From positions 62,001 through 126,000 of the forward strand of contig JAJPEN010000064.1 in assembly GCA_021166835.1 (NCBI GenBank): 64,000 nucleotides of DNA, written 5' to 3'. This document shows, one piece after another, positions 1 through 10,226 of this stretch. The position numbers and the translations under genes were made by a program. The notes under the pieces are model-generated. The model was not told the DNA's origin. It worked only from the letters and a program-made list of their open reading frames with translations, and made no database searches. Each line of letters begins with the position of its first letter. The stretch's first letter is position 1. Source of the DNA: Burkholderiaceae bacterium. GTDB taxonomy: Bacteria > Pseudomonadota > Gammaproteobacteria > Burkholderiales > Burkholderiaceae.

Positions 1-106
1 GTGGTATGGGCTCGGCGTGTCGACGGCCTGCCTGCTGCTGCTGTGGGCGCTGCGACGCGATCGCCTGCGCGCCCCCACGCAGGCGCCGGCCGCCGGAGGC
101 GCCTGA
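1..106 (+). CDS. C-terminal end of a membrane protein (partial)
   Basis: Reading from base 2, the frame gives about 34 residues before a TGA at 104-106. They contain one hydrophobic stretch (STACLLLLWAL) followed by a basic tail (RRDRLR) and a Pro/Ala/Gly-rich end. This is typical of the last transmembrane helix and cytoplasmic tail of a transporter. The next gene starts 3 bases downstream, so the two are probably cotranscribed. The protein family cannot be told from this fragment. Confidence 0.5.
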   Translation, partial: WYGLGVSTACLLLLWALRRDRLRAPTQAPAAGGA

Positions 107-109
107 GCC

Positions 110-1039
110 GTGAACGAGGCACTCGACGACAACGAAGCGCTCCGCACGATCGCCGTCGTCGGATGCGGAACGGTCGGCGCGAGCTGGGCTGCACTGTTCG
201 TTGCGTACGGACTGGACGTGCAGGCCACCGATCCGTCGCCTGGAGCCGAGGCGCGCCTTCGGGCGTTCGTCGAGCGCGCGCGCGAGCCGTTGCGCGCACT
301 CGGCTGCATCGGCGAGGGCCGGCTCGAGTTCACCGCTGATCTCGAAAGCGCGATCGTAGGCGCGCAGTTCGTGCAGGAGAACGCACCGGAGAACGAGGAG
401 ACGAAGCGTGAGCTGCTCGCGCGCATCGACCGCCTCGCGCCGCCTGAAGTGATCGTCGCCGGCAGCACCTCGTCGCTGCTGCGCAGCCGCCTCGTCGTCG
501 ATTGCGCGCACCGGCGCCGGCATGTCTGCGCGCACCCGTTCAATCCGCCGCATCTCGTGCCGCTGGTGGAGATCGTCGGCGAGGACGAGGATGTCGTCTC
601 GCGCGCCGTGCGCTTCTACCGCGGACTCGGCCGGCGTCCGATCGTCCTGCGCAGGGAGATGCCCGGCCACGTCGCCAACCGGCTGGCGTCGGCGCTGTGG
701 CGCGAGGCCGTCTACCTCGTCGAGCAGGGGGTCGCGAGCGTCGAGGACATCGATGCGGCCGTGACGCACGGTCCCGGCCTGCGTTGGGCGATCTTCGGCC
801 CGCACCTCACCTATCACCTGGGCGGCGGCGCGGGCGGCATCGAACACTATCTCGAGCATCTGGGCCCGAGCCAGTCGCGCCGCTGGGCCTCGCTCGGCGT
901 GCCGGTCTTCGACGATGCGAGCCGGCGCGCGCTGGTCGACGGCGTGCACGAGGAGGCGGCCGGACGCTCGATCGAAGCGCTCGAACGCGCCCGTGACGCG
1001 GCGCTGGTCGCCCTGTTGCGCACACTCGCCCGAAGCTGA
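110..1039 (+). CDS. 3-hydroxyacyl-CoA dehydrogenase family, L-carnitine dehydrogenase-like
   Basis: A 309-residue NAD-dependent dehydrogenase starting at a GTG 3 bases after the previous stop. The Rossmann glycine motif GCGTVG is at residues 18-23. The family motif HPFNPPHLVPLVEIVG follows in the middle. The C-terminal domain has the GPGLRWAIFGPHLTYHLGGG block seen in L-carnitine 3-dehydrogenases and crystallin-lambda-type gulonate dehydrogenases. The length fits single-domain members of this family rather than the large fatty-acid oxidation enzymes. The likely reaction is NAD oxidation of a 3-hydroxy acid such as carnitine, in the cytoplasm. Substrate choice between carnitine and another 3-hydroxy acid cannot be fixed from sequence alone. 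Confidence 0.75.
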   Translation: MNEALDDNEALRTIAVVGCGTVGASWAALFVAYGLDVQATDPSPGAEARLRAFVERAREPLRALGCIGEGRLEFTADLESAIVGAQFVQENAPENEETKRELLARIDRLAPPEVIVAGSTSSLLRSRLVVDCAHRRRHVCAHPFNPPHLVPLVEIVGEDEDVVSRAVRFYRGLGRRPIVLRREMPGHVANRLASALWREAVYLVEQGVASVEDIDAAVTHGPGLRWAIFGPHLTYHLGGGAGGIEHYLEHLGPSQSRRWASLGVPVFDDASRRALVDGVHEEAAGRSIEALERARDAALVALLRTLARS

Positions 1040-1120
1040 ACGGCTTCGGCCGCATCGGCCTTCGAATGGAGGATCATTCGGCCACGTTCAGCTCGCTCGC
1101 GTCGGCGCGAGCCCCGTCCG

Positions 1121-2158
1121 ATGACCCGTTGCCCTCGTCGATCCGCGCGCTCCGTTCGAGCGCGGCCCACTATCTCCTCGCGCGCGGCGCTCGCCTGCCT
1201 GCTGGTCGTTTCGGCGTTGGCGGGCGCTTGCGGCGATCGCCCGGCCTCGACGCTGCAGGGCTACGTCGAAGGCGAGTTCGTGCTCGTCGCCTCGCCGTAC
1301 GGCGGCACGCTCGCCCGCCTCTCGGTGGCGCGCGGCGACGCGGTGAAGCGCGGCGACGCGCTGTTCGCGATCGAGGACTCCTTCGAGCAGGCTGCCGTCG
1401 ACGAGGCGCAGGCGCGCGTCCAGGCGGCGCAGGCGAACATCGAGAACCTTAGCGCGTCGCGCCGCGTCGCCGAGATCGATGCCCTGCGGCAGCAGGTCGC
1501 CGCGGCTCGTGCTTCGCTCGCGCTGTCGGAGGAGACGCTGCGGCAGCAGCAACGGCTGCGCGCGCAGGGCTTCGTCTCGCAGGCGAGCCTCGACGCGGCG
1601 CGCTCGGCGCGCGACCGCGACACTGCGCAGCTCGCGCAGGCGCAGGCGCAGGTGCGCAACGCCGAGGCGAGCATCGGACGCGAACCCGAGATCGCCGCGG
1701 CGCGCGCGGAACTCGAGGCGGCGCGCGCGGCGCACGAGCAGGCGGCGACCCGCGTCGAGCAGAAGGCGCCGACCGCGCCCGGCGACTCGGCGGTGGCCGA
1801 CACCTTCTTTCGCGTCGGCGAATCGGTGCCGGCCGGCGCGCCGGTCGTCAGCCTGCTGCCGCTGCAGAACGTGAAGCTGCGCTTCTTCGTGCCGCAGGCG
1901 CGGGTCGGCGCGATGCATATCGGCGACGCGGTACGCGCGCATTGCGACGGGTGCGAGATGCCGATCGACGCGCGCGTGGTCTTCGTCGCGCCGCGCGCCG
2001 AATACACGCCGCCGGTGATCTACGGGGAGCACGCGCGGCAGAAGCTCGTCTTCCTCGTCGAGGCGCGACCTTCGCCGACCGCGGCAGCGCGCCTGCATCC
2101 GGGGCAGCCGGTGGACGTCGAACTGCTCGGCGCGCCGAACGGCGGGGCAAGGCGTTGA
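1121..2158 (+). CDS. HlyD-family periplasmic adaptor of an ABC exporter
   Basis: A 345-residue membrane-fusion protein. The N terminus has a basic start, a hydrophobic segment and a lipobox-like LAGAC near residue 36, so it is probably a lipoprotein or membrane-anchored. A biotinyl-lipoyl-like half (GTLARLSVARGDAVKRGDALF) precedes a long Ala/Gln-rich coiled-coil hairpin and a beta-barrel domain (VSLLPLQNVKLRFFVP). This arrangement is that of YbhG/YhiI adaptors. Its stop overlaps a possible TTG start of the ABC ATPase, and the permease follows, so 1121-4346 is one export operon. The substrate is unknown; drug or toxic-compound efflux is the usual role. Confidence 0.85.
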   Translation: MTRCPRRSARSVRARPTISSRAALACLLVVSALAGACGDRPASTLQGYVEGEFVLVASPYGGTLARLSVARGDAVKRGDALFAIEDSFEQAAVDEAQARVQAAQANIENLSASRRVAEIDALRQQVAAARASLALSEETLRQQQRLRAQGFVSQASLDAARSARDRDTAQLAQAQAQVRNAEASIGREPEIAAARAELEAARAAHEQAATRVEQKAPTAPGDSAVADTFFRVGESVPAGAPVVSLLPLQNVKLRFFVPQARVGAMHIGDAVRAHCDGCEMPIDARVVFVAPRAEYTPPVIYGEHARQKLVFLVEARPSPTAAARLHPGQPVDVELLGAPNGGARR

Positions 2159-2193
2159 GCACCGACGGGCGGGACATCGCGGCGGGCGAGGCG

Positions 2194-3216
2194 ATGAATG
2201 CGGATGCGCAGGACGTCGACGAGCCGAACGAACGCTTCGCCATCGACGTCGAAGGCCTGAACAAGCATTTCGGCGACAGGCACGTCGTGGTCGACCTGTC
2301 GCTGCGCGTGCGCTACGGCGAGATCTTCGGCTTCCTCGGCCCGAACGGCAGCGGCAAGACGACGTCGATCCGCATGATGTGCGGCCTGCTGCGACCGGAC
2401 AGCGGCCGCGGCACCTGCCTCGGCTACGACGTGATCCGCGAGACGGCGGCGATCAAGCGCAACGTCGGCTACATGACGCAGCGCTTCTCGCTGTGGGAAG
2501 ACCTGACGATCGCCGAGAACCTGGACTTCGTCGCGCGCATGTACGGGATGCCGCACCGGCGCGAGGCGGTGGCGCGCGCGCTCGATTCGCTCGGCCTGGC
2601 CGATCGGCGCGGTCAGCTCGCCGGCGCGTTGTCGGGCGGCTGGAAGCAGCGCCTGGCGCTTGCTGCCTGCCTGCTGCACGAGCCGCGCCTGCTGTTGCTC
2701 GACGAGCCGACGGCGGGCGTCGATCCGAAGGCGCGCCGCGACTTCTGGGACGAGATTCATCGGCTCGCCGCCGATGGCATCTCGGTGCTCGTGTCGACGC
2801 ACTACATGGACGAAGCCGAGCGCTGCCATCGGCTGGCGTACATCTCGGCGGGACGTCTGCTCGCGCAGGGGACCGCCGACGAGGTGATCGCCAGCCAGCG
2901 GCTGGCGGCGTGGTCGGTTTCGGGGCGCGAGGCGCCCGACGAAGTCGAGCGGCTGCGTGCGCTTCCCGGCGTCGCGCGCGTGACGGCCTTCGGCAACACC
3001 CTGCACGTGACCGGAGACGATGCCGCGCTGCTCGAGCGCAGCATGCGATCGATCGCGCAGCGCGAGCATCTGCGCGTGGAGCCCATCGAGCCGACGCTCG
3101 AGGACGCGTTCATCCGGCTGATGGACGCGCCGGGCGCCGAGCCCGAGGCGAACCCGAAAGCCGCCCGCCGGGATGCTGCCGCTCGGCCGCCCTCCGAAGG
3201 AGGCCCTGCCCGATGA
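2194..3216 (+). CDS. ABC transporter ATP-binding protein (YbhF/CcmA type)
   Basis: A 340-residue ATPase with Walker A GPNGSGKTT at residues 49-57, Q-loop MTQRF, signature LSGGWKQRLALA, Walker B LLLLDEPTAGVDP and H-loop STHYMDEAE. It belongs to the drug-exporter ABC-2 class that pairs with a separate permease. I chose ATG 2194, preceded by GGCGAGG; a TTG at 2155, overlapping the adaptor stop, would add 13 residues and is possible. The C-terminal ~100 residues look like the usual regulatory domain of this class. The stop overlaps the permease start by ATGA, implying translational coupling. Confidence 0.9.
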   Translation: MNADAQDVDEPNERFAIDVEGLNKHFGDRHVVVDLSLRVRYGEIFGFLGPNGSGKTTSIRMMCGLLRPDSGRGTCLGYDVIRETAAIKRNVGYMTQRFSLWEDLTIAENLDFVARMYGMPHRREAVARALDSLGLADRRGQLAGALSGGWKQRLALAACLLHEPRLLLLDEPTAGVDPKARRDFWDEIHRLAADGISVLVSTHYMDEAERCHRLAYISAGRLLAQGTADEVIASQRLAAWSVSGREAPDEVERLRALPGVARVTAFGNTLHVTGDDAALLERSMRSIAQREHLRVEPIEPTLEDAFIRLMDAPGAEPEANPKAARRDAAARPPSEGGPAR

Positions 3217-4346
3217 CCCGCTTCTCGCCGCGCCGCTGGTGGGGCATCGTGGTCAAGGAGTTCACCCAGCTGCAGCGCGACCGCCTCACCTTCGGGATGA
3301 TCGTCGGCATTCCGGTGCTGCAACTGCTGCTGTTCGGCTTCGCGATCAACACCGACCCGCGGCACCTGCCCACTGCCGTGCTCTCGCTCGACCAGAGCGT
3401 GTGGTCGCGCAGCATCGTCGCCGGCGTGCAGAACACCGGCTACTTCGAGGTCGTCGCCGTCGCGCGATCGACCGACGAGATCGACGACATGCTGGCGCGC
3501 GGCGACGTGCAGTTCGCGGTGACGATCCCGGAGGACTTCTCGCGCAGGCTCGTGCGCGGCGAGCGGCCGGCGCTGCTCGTCGAGGCCGATGCCACCGACC
3601 CGGCGGCGACGAGCGGCGCGCTGGCGGCGCTCGACGCGATGATCCAGGCAGTCGTCGCGCGCGACGCGGCCGGCGTGCTGATGCCGCATGCGCCGCCGGC
3701 CGGCCTCGTCGAGCTGCGCCTGCACCGTCGCTACAACCCCGAAGGCATCACGCAGTACAACATCGTGCCGGGGCTGCTCGGCGTCATCCTCACGATGACG
3801 ATGGTGCTGATGACGAGTCTCGCGCTCACGCGCGAACGCGAGCGCGGCACCTGGGAGAACCTGCTCGCCACCCCCGCGCTGCCGATCGAGGTGATGACCG
3901 GCAAGATCGTGCCCTACATCGCGATCGGGCTCGTGCAGGTCGTGCTCGTGCTGGCCGCCGCGCGCTGGGTGTTCGGCATCCCGATGCTCGGCAGCCTCGG
4001 CGTGCTCTTCGCCGTCGTGCTGCTCTTCATCGCGGCGAACCTGGTGCTCGGCATCACCTTCTCGTCGATCGCCAGCAGCCAGCTGCAGGCGATGCAGATG
4101 ACGTTCTTCTTCTTCCTGCCGTCGATCCTGCTGTCGGGGTTCATGTTTCCGTTCCGCGGAATGCCGGAATGGGCGCAATGGATCGGATCGCTGCTGCCGT
4201 TGACGCACTTCCTCGTGCTCGTGCGCGGGATCCTGCTCAAGGGCAACTCGTGGTATGAGCTGTGGCCGCAGGCGTGGCCGATCGCGCTGTTCATGGTGGT
4301 GGTGATCGCGGTGGGGCTGCGGTTCTATCGGAGGACGCTGGATTGA
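3213..4346 (+). CDS. ABC-2 type permease (YbhS/YbhR/YhhJ-like)
   Basis: A 377-residue integral membrane protein with one N-terminal helix (IPVLQLLLFGFAI), a large periplasmic domain and five C-terminal helices ending near FMVVVIAVGLRFY. The RRYNPEG..QYNIVPGLLG block and the TRERERGTWENLLATP motif are characteristic of ABC-2 drug-efflux permeases. The ATG overlaps the ATPase stop and has a GAAGGAGG ribosome-binding site at 3196-3203. Only one permease gene is present, so the transporter would be a homodimer, unlike the two-permease YbhFSR system. Confidence 0.9.
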   Translation: MTRFSPRRWWGIVVKEFTQLQRDRLTFGMIVGIPVLQLLLFGFAINTDPRHLPTAVLSLDQSVWSRSIVAGVQNTGYFEVVAVARSTDEIDDMLARGDVQFAVTIPEDFSRRLVRGERPALLVEADATDPAATSGALAALDAMIQAVVARDAAGVLMPHAPPAGLVELRLHRRYNPEGITQYNIVPGLLGVILTMTMVLMTSLALTRERERGTWENLLATPALPIEVMTGKIVPYIAIGLVQVVLVLAAARWVFGIPMLGSLGVLFAVVLLFIAANLVLGITFSSIASSQLQAMQMTFFFFLPSILLSGFMFPFRGMPEWAQWIGSLLPLTHFLVLVRGILLKGNSWYELWPQAWPIALFMVVVIAVGLRFYRRTLD

Positions 4347-4409
4347 TGCCGCTTCCCATCGACGATGGGCTCGACCGGGATCAGTTCTTTTCCTTGAACG
4401 CGCTGCGGG

Positions 4410-5246
4410 TCAGATCATCTCGAGCGGCGTGGGCCCTTCGGGCGGCGCGAACAGCCGATCGAGCTCCTCCGACTCGGCGCCGTCCAGCGGGCGCTGCAAT
4501 GCTTCGGCGTTCTCGTGCATCCGCTCGCGATGCGCCGTCTTCGGGATGACGATCACGTCGGGCCGGGACAGCAGCCAGGCGAGTGCGAGCTGCGCCGGCG
4601 TGCGGCCGACACGCTCCGCCATCGCCTTGAGCCGGCGATCGCCCAGCAGCCGTGCCTGCTCGATCGGCGAGTAGGCCATCACCGGGATCGAGCGCTCGCG
4701 CAGCCACGGCAGCAGGTCCCACTCGATGCCACGGCGCCCGAGGTTGTAGAGCAGCTGGTTCGCGGCCACCTGCGTGCCACCAGGCAACGACCACAGCTCG
4801 CGCATGTCGTCGAGATCGAGGTTGCTCACGCCCCAGTGCCGGATGCTGCCGTCGCGTCGCAGCTGCTCGAAGCCCTCCACCGTCTCGGCGAGCGGCAGGG
4901 ATCCGCGCCAATGCAGCAGATAGAGGTCGATGCGGTCGGTGCGCAGGCGCCGCAGGCTGCGCCCGCACGCGGCGACGACGCCGTCGCGCGAGGCGTTCGA
5001 CGGCAGCACCTTCGTGACGAGGAAGACTTCGTCGCGGCGCCCGGCGATCGCCTCGCCGACGAGCGACTCCGAGCGGCCGTCGCCGTAAAGCTCCGCGGTG
5101 TCGATCAGCGTCAGGCCGAGATCGAGGCCGAGGCGGATCGTGGCGATCTCCTCGGCGCGCGCGGCGGCGCGCTCGCCCATGTTCCAGGTTCCCTGTCCGA
5201 GAGCGGGAACGGCGTCGCCGTCGGGGAGCGATACGGTGCGGTTCAT
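4410..5246 (-). CDS. Aldo/keto reductase
   Basis: A 278-residue NADPH-dependent oxidoreductase with the complete catalytic tetrad: Asp and Tyr in DTAELYGDG, Lys in LVTKVLP and His in LLHWRG. The cofactor-binding end ([20 protein letters not shown]) is also present. It resembles the YeaE/2,5-diketo-gluconate-reductase group of small cytosolic AKRs. Start ATG 5246 is preceded by GGGGAGG in the correct spacing. It lies upstream-to-downstream of nothing obviously linked; the next minus-strand gene is another aldo/keto reductase ending 83 bases away, so the two may form an operon. The substrate is unknown. Confidence 0.9.
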   Translation of the reverse strand: MNRTVSLPDGDAVPALGQGTWNMGERAAARAEEIATIRLGLDLGLTLIDTAELYGDGRSESLVGEAIAGRRDEVFLVTKVLPSNASRDGVVAACGRSLRRLRTDRIDLYLLHWRGSLPLAETVEGFEQLRRDGSIRHWGVSNLDLDDMRELWSLPGGTQVAANQLLYNLGRRGIEWDLLPWLRERSIPVMAYSPIEQARLLGDRRLKAMAERVGRTPAQLALAWLLSRPDVIVIPKTAHRERMHENAEALQRPLDGAESEELDRLFAPPEGPTPLEMI

Positions 5247-5329
5247 CCGGGGCCTCCCCCGCTGCGTTACACAGCGATTTTGACTGCGCAAACCGCTTCG
5301 GGCGCGGAAACGCCGTATTTCGCAGCGCT

Positions 5330-6319
5330 TCATTTTCGAGCGGCTGCGTCGGCGATCATCCGCCTGCGCATTGCCTCGTCGGGCATCGGGCCCATCCCCG
5401 CATGCGCATTGGCGCGCATGTGCGCCGGATTGCCGGTGCCGGGAATCGCGCAGTTCACCGATGGATGCGACACGACGAACTTCAGCAGCGCCTGCGCCCA
5501 GCTCTCGCAGCCGATCTCGCCCGCCCACGCGGGCAGCGGCAGGCCGCTCAGCGAGCGCAGCAGACCGCCGCCGCCGAAGGGCCGGTTGACCAGCACCGCG
5601 ATGCCGCGCTCGGCGGCCAGCGGCAGGATGCGCTCCTCGGCCGTGCGATCGTCGATCGAGTAGTTCAGCTGCACGAAGTCGAGCGCTTCGCTGCGCAGGA
5701 CCTGCTCGAGCTGCGGATACGCGCTCGACGTGTAGTGCGTGACGCCGAGGTAGTGGATGCGGCCCTGCGCCTTCCACTCGCGCAGCACCGGCAGGTGCGC
5801 ACGCCAGTCGACGAGGTTGTGCACCTGCATCAGGTCGATCGTCTTCGCGCGCAGCAGGCGGAACGATTCCTCCATCCGCCGGATGCCGGCCTCGCGCCCG
5901 GAGGTCCAGACCTTCGTCGCGACGAAGGCGCGGCTGTGCGCGCCGGTTTCCTCGAGCAGGCGCCCGGTGACGTCTTCCGCGCGGCCGTACATCGGCGAGC
6001 TGTCGACCACCGAACCGCCGGCGTCGAACAGCGCGAGCAGCACGTCGCGCAGACGCTCGTATTCGGCGCTGCCGGGCGGGACGTCGAAGTTGATCCAGGT
6101 TCCGCAGCCGATGACCGGCAGCGGCTCGCCCGACGAGGGGATGGGTTTGCGGAGCATCGGGGAACCCCTGGGAGCGGCCTCGCTGGTCTTTGCACCCGCC
6201 CCGGCGGCGGCGGCCGGCGCCGGACCGCGCGGCACGTCGGTCGCCTTCGCCGGCGCCACCACGCGCGACGCGACGGCACCGGTGGCGAGGATGCGAAGGA
6301 AGTTTCGGCGGCGCTTCAT
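5330..6319 (-). CDS. Secreted aldo/keto reductase with Tat-like signal
   Basis: A 329-residue aldo/keto reductase with an N-terminal RRRNFLRI motif followed by a hydrophobic stretch and Ala/Pro-rich linker, which looks like a twin-arginine signal. The catalytic residues are visible: Asp and Tyr in [10 protein letters not shown], Lys in VATKVWTSG and His in MQVHNLVDW. The C terminus has the [20 protein letters not shown] block of the periplasmic AKR group. Export by Tat would bring the NADPH-bound folded enzyme into the periplasm. It is on the strand opposite the PQQ dehydrogenase, whose start is 258 bases away, so the two may be divergently transcribed from one control region. Confidence 0.85.
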   Translation of the reverse strand: MKRRRNFLRILATGAVASRVVAPAKATDVPRGPAPAAAAGAGAKTSEAAPRGSPMLRKPIPSSGEPLPVIGCGTWINFDVPPGSAEYERLRDVLLALFDAGGSVVDSSPMYGRAEDVTGRLLEETGAHSRAFVATKVWTSGREAGIRRMEESFRLLRAKTIDLMQVHNLVDWRAHLPVLREWKAQGRIHYLGVTHYTSSAYPQLEQVLRSEALDFVQLNYSIDDRTAEERILPLAAERGIAVLVNRPFGGGGLLRSLSGLPLPAWAGEIGCESWAQALLKFVVSHPSVNCAIPGTGNPAHMRANAHAGMGPMPDEAMRRRMIADAAARK

Positions 6320-6577
6320 GGCGAAAGCCGCAGGCAGCAATCGCCATGCCGACGCCCGCGCCGCAAGAGAACGCGGTGATCGTCGACACGTCGATCGCGG
6401 CATCCGAAGCCGCGTTCCCGCACGCGCCGCCGATGAAGCGCAAGCGTACGAGCCGCTGCCGCGCGAAGCCATTGCGTCCGGCACATCTCCTGATCGAGAA
6501 TGACCGGTCGGTGCTTCGATAGCCGATCGAACGACAAGCCGCGCGGCGGGTGAACCGCCGCCGAGGAGGAGAGCGCG

Positions 6578-8698
6578 ATGAACATCGCATGGATCGCGAT
6601 CGGCATTGCCACGGCTGCCGTGCACGCCGTCGGCCTTGCCGCCCCGAAGTCGCCGGCCGACGTCGACGGCGCGCGCATCGTCGCCGCCGACCGCGAGCCG
6701 GGCAACTGGATGAGCCACGGGCGCACCTACGACGAGCAGCGCCATTCGCCGCTGAAGCGGATAAACGACGGCAACGTCGGCAAGCTCGGCCTCGCATGGA
6801 CCTACAAGCTCGACGTCGATCGCGGCGTCGAGTCCACGGCGATCGTCGTCGACGGCGTGATGTACACCACCGGGGCGCAGAGCATCGTCTACGCGCTCGA
6901 TGCGCGCAACGGCAGGCTGCTGTGGCGCTACGACCCGCAGGTGCCCGGCGAGAACCTCACGCAGGGCTGCTGCGACACCGTGAACCGCGGCGTGGCGGTC
7001 TGGAAAGGCAAGGTCTACGTCGGCACCTTCGACGGCCGTCTGGTCGCGCTCGATGCGCGCAGCGGCAAGCCGGTGTGGACCGTCGACACCGTCGAGAACC
7101 GCAGGAAGAGCTACACGATCACCGGCGCGCCGCGCATCGTGAAGGGCAAGGTGCTGATCGGCAACGGCGGCGCCGAGTTCGGCGTGCGCGGCTACATCAC
7201 CGCCTACGACGCCGAGACCGGCAGGCAGCTCTGGCGCTTCTACACGGTGCCGGGCGATCCGAACGATCCGCCCGAAAACAAGGCGATGGAGATCGCGCTG
7301 AAGACCTGGCACGGTCGCGGCTGGCTCGACTGGGGCGGCGGCGGCACCGTCTGGGACTCGATGGCCTACGACCCCGAGCTGAACCTGCTGTACATCGGCA
7401 CCGGCAACGGCTCGCCGTGGAATCACAAGTTCCGCAGCGACGGCAAGGGCGACAACCTGTTCCTGTCGTCGATCGTCGCGCTGAACGCCGACACCGGCGA
7501 GTACGCCTGGCACTACCAGACCACGCCGGCCGACCAGTGGGACTACACCGCCACGCAGCACATCGTGCTGGCCGACATCCGCATCGACGGCCAGCCGCGC
7601 AAGGTGCTGATGCAGGCGCCGAAGAACGGCTTCTTCTACGTGATCGACCGCACCGACGGCAAGCTGATCTCGGCGAAGAACTTCGTGCCGATCAACTGGG
7701 CGACGCACGTCGATCCCGCCACCGGCCGACCGGTGCTCACGCCGGATGCCGACTATCTGTCGGGCCCGAAGGTCATCGTCCCGAGCTTCCTCGGCGCGCA
7801 CAACTGGCAGCCGATGTCGTTCAACCCGAAGACGGGCTACGTCTATCTTCCTGCGCAGGAGAGCGTGGCCGGCCTGCAGGCGCAGGAAAAGCCGCTCTTC
7901 ATCCCGCACAAGGCGGTGGTGAACCTCGGCGTCGAGGTGCCCGACCTGCCCGAAGATCCGAAGGTGGAGGCGCAGATCCGCAGCGCATGGAAAGGACGGC
8001 TCATCGCGTGGGATCCGGTGAAGCAGGCGCCTGCCTGGACGCACGAATACGTCGCGCCGTGGAACGGCGGCACGCTGAGCACCGCGGGCAACCTCGTGTT
8101 CCAGGGCACCGCCGACGGCCGCGCGGTCGCGTACGCGGCCGACAGCGGCAAGCAGCTATGGCAGGCGCGCGTGAACTCGGGGTCGATGGCCGGCCCGGTC
8201 ACCTACGAAGTCGACGGCGTGCAGTACGTCACCTTCATGGCCGGCTGGGGAGGCGCCTTCCCGCTGGTGACGGGTCCGCTGTCGCTGTCGGCACACGTGC
8301 AGCCGGAGGCGCGAATCGTCACCTTCCGGCTCGGCGCCAAGGGCAAGCTGCCTCCCGCGAAGAAGGCCGTCGTCGCGCTCCCGCCGCTGCAGAAAGTGAC
8401 GGCGGGCCAGGAGGAGCTGAAGCAGGCGCGCACGATGTTCAACGGCTTCTGCGGCTCGTGCCACGGCCTGAATGCGGTGAGCGGCGGCGTGCTGCCCGAT
8501 CTGCGCTACATGACCCCAGCCCGCCACGAACAGTACGTCGCCGTGCTCAGCGGGGCGAAGCTGAACCGCGGCATGCCGAGCTTCGCCTCGGTGCTCGAAC
8601 CGAAGGACATGGAACTGATCCGCCAGTACATCGTCAAGCGTTCGCACGACCTGCAGGAGCAACTGAAACTGCTGCCGGTGGGGACGGCGGCGAACTGA
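6578..8698 (+). CDS. PQQ-dependent alcohol dehydrogenase, quinohemoprotein (methanol/ethanol family)
   Basis: A 706-residue periplasmic enzyme with a signal peptide ending near VGLAA. The eight-bladed propeller is recognisable by repeated [15 protein letters not shown] tryptophan-docking motifs. The vicinal-disulphide pair that sits over PQQ is present (GCCDTVNRG). [20 protein letters not shown] is the family signature block. A C-terminal cytochrome c domain carries the heme motif CGSCH, so electrons pass from the alcohol to PQQ and then to heme c. A strong GAGGAGGAGAG ribosome-binding site precedes the ATG. The gene overlaps the convergent LysR gene by 65 bases. The CXXCW protein at 44,570 belongs to the same kind of metabolism but lies 36 kb away. 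The substrate alcohol is not known. Confidence 0.9.
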   Translation: MNIAWIAIGIATAAVHAVGLAAPKSPADVDGARIVAADREPGNWMSHGRTYDEQRHSPLKRINDGNVGKLGLAWTYKLDVDRGVESTAIVVDGVMYTTGAQSIVYALDARNGRLLWRYDPQVPGENLTQGCCDTVNRGVAVWKGKVYVGTFDGRLVALDARSGKPVWTVDTVENRRKSYTITGAPRIVKGKVLIGNGGAEFGVRGYITAYDAETGRQLWRFYTVPGDPNDPPENKAMEIALKTWHGRGWLDWGGGGTVWDSMAYDPELNLLYIGTGNGSPWNHKFRSDGKGDNLFLSSIVALNADTGEYAWHYQTTPADQWDYTATQHIVLADIRIDGQPRKVLMQAPKNGFFYVIDRTDGKLISAKNFVPINWATHVDPATGRPVLTPDADYLSGPKVIVPSFLGAHNWQPMSFNPKTGYVYLPAQESVAGLQAQEKPLFIPHKAVVNLGVEVPDLPEDPKVEAQIRSAWKGRLIAWDPVKQAPAWTHEYVAPWNGGTLSTAGNLVFQGTADGRAVAYAADSGKQLWQARVNSGSMAGPVTYEVDGVQYVTFMAGWGGAFPLVTGPLSLSAHVQPEARIVTFRLGAKGKLPPAKKAVVALPPLQKVTAGQEELKQARTMFNGFCGSCHGLNAVSGGVLPDLRYMTPARHEQYVAVLSGAKLNRGMPSFASVLEPKDMELIRQYIVKRSHDLQEQLKLLPVGTAAN

Positions 8699-9638
8699 AC
8701 CCGACCGCTGCAGACGGGAGCGCCGACGCCGTGCGAGCCGGCGCGCCGCCCGTCAGCACCTGCTGCAGATTGTCCTTCTCCTCGACCATGAAGTCGAAGA
8801 ACGCCGCGACGCGCGGCGTGTGACGCAGCTCGCGCGTGGTCAGCACGCGCCACGGGCGCGCCAGCGCGGGAATCGGACCGAGCACGCGCACGAGCGCAGG
8901 CTCGTCGTCGCCGAGCGCGGTCGGCAACGCGGCGAGGCCGATTCCCGACAGCGCCGAACGCATCACCCCGAGGATGCTGTCGTTGCGCGCGACGAAACGC
9001 GCGTGGGGCGCAACCTCGCGCAACCAGCCCGCCGCGCGGTTGTGCGACAGCGAGTCGTCGAAGCCGATCAGCGCATGCGCCTGGAGATCCTCGACGCGCA
9101 CCGGGCGCCCGTGCTGTTCGATGTAGCGCTCGCTCGCGTACACGCCCCACAGCGACCATCCGATCCTGCGCGCGATGAGCGGACTGTCGCGCGTCTCGCC
9201 CGCGCGCAACGCGACGTCGGCTTCGCCGCGCTCGAGGTCCAGGTACTTGTCGCTCATGACGAACTGCAGCTCGATGCCGGGGTAGCGCGCGTGGAAGCGG
9301 TCGAGCAGCCCGATGCCCGCCATCCGGTAGACGAGCGGCTCGGGACAGGTGACGCGCACCACCCCGGTGAGGTCGTGACGGAAGGCCTCGACCCGTTGCT
9401 GCAGGGCGAGCGCGGCTTCCTCGATACGCTGCGCCTCGGGCAGCAGCGATTCGCCGAAGGCGGTGAGCCGGTACCCGGTGGAAAGGCGGCGCACGAGCGG
9501 GTAGCCCAGGCCGCGTTCCAGCGCGCAGAGCCGGCGCTGCACGGTCGACTGGTCGACGCCGAGAATGCGTGCCGCCGCGATCGTGCTCCCGTGGCGAGCC
9601 ACGGCGAGGAAGGGCTTGAGGTCGTCCCAGTCGAACAC
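8634..9638 (-). CDS. LysR-family transcriptional regulator
   Basis: A 334-residue regulator with an N-terminal winged helix-turn-helix (residues about 1-60: LAVARHGSTIAAARILGVDQSTVQRRLCALE) and a substrate-binding domain starting near RVTCPEPLV. The start is a GTG at 9638, giving the usual FDWDDLKPFLAV N terminus; a longer frame upstream lacks homology. The last ~30 residues are a low-complexity Ser/Pro/Ala extension that reads into the end of the PQQ dehydrogenase gene, with a 65-base convergent overlap. Its target may be the PQQ dehydrogenase or the divergent gene at 9751. Confidence 0.9.
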   Translation of the reverse strand: MFDWDDLKPFLAVARHGSTIAAARILGVDQSTVQRRLCALERGLGYPLVRRLSTGYRLTAFGESLLPEAQRIEEAALALQQRVEAFRHDLTGVVRVTCPEPLVYRMAGIGLLDRFHARYPGIELQFVMSDKYLDLERGEADVALRAGETRDSPLIARRIGWSLWGVYASERYIEQHGRPVRVEDLQAHALIGFDDSLSHNRAAGWLREVAPHARFVARNDSILGVMRSALSGIGLAALPTALGDDEPALVRVLGPIPALARPWRVLTTRELRHTPRVAAFFDFMVEEKDNLQQVLTGGAPARTASALPSAAVGFSSPPSPPAAVSVAPAGRANA

Positions 9639-9750
9639 GCGGCCCCCGCATTTTTGCGGCCCGATTATGCAATCGCGCGCCTTACGGCACGGAAGTCGCC
9701 CTCCTACACTGAACACTTCCCGTTCCGGCTCGAACCGATGGAGGGCGACC

Positions 9751-10191
9751 ATGAAGAACCTCGCGAACTGGTTCCTGCGGCTGGCGGTGCTGTACTTCGT
9801 CGCCGGCGTCTCGCTCGGGCTGTACATGGCCGCGAGCCAGGACCACACGATGCACCCGGTGCACGCGCACCTGAACCTGCTCGGCTGGGTAAGCCTGGGG
9901 CTGTTCGGCCTGTTCTATGCGGTGGTGCCGGAGGCGGCGCAGACGCGGCTTGCGCAGGCGCATTTCTGGCTCTACGTTCCGGCGCACTTCGTGATGATGG
10001 TGCTGCTGTTCGAACTGTTCCGCGGGCATTCGGCGGTGGAACCATTCCTCGGCGTAGCGTCCTTCGTCGTCGGCGCGGGCGTGCTGTGCTTCGCGGTCGT
10101 GGTGTGGCGGCACACCGGCGCGCTAGCCGCGGCGTTCGGCGAGCGGTTTGTTGCGGCCGAGGCGGGGGTGGGGCGACGCGAGGTTGCGTGA
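9751..10191 (+). CDS. Small heme-copper-oxidase-subunit-I-like membrane protein
   Basis: A 146-residue protein with four hydrophobic helices. The motif HAHLNLLGWVSLGLFGLFY in helix 2 and a His in AHFVMMVLL of helix 3 resemble the fragment of cytochrome oxidase/NorB subunit I that carries histidine ligands. Short proteins of this kind are common in proteobacteria and are often annotated simply as cytochrome-c oxidase, but they lack most of the catalytic core. ATG 9751 follows GGAGGGCGACC. It is divergent from the LysR gene (113-base gap), which could regulate it. The function is uncertain. Confidence 0.7.
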   Translation: MKNLANWFLRLAVLYFVAGVSLGLYMAASQDHTMHPVHAHLNLLGWVSLGLFGLFYAVVPEAAQTRLAQAHFWLYVPAHFVMMVLLFELFRGHSAVEPFLGVASFVVGAGVLCFAVVVWRHTGALAAAFGERFVAAEAGVGRREVA

Positions 10192-10226
10192 GCGCGACCC
10201 GGACTCCGCGTTGAGCAGCAGGCGTG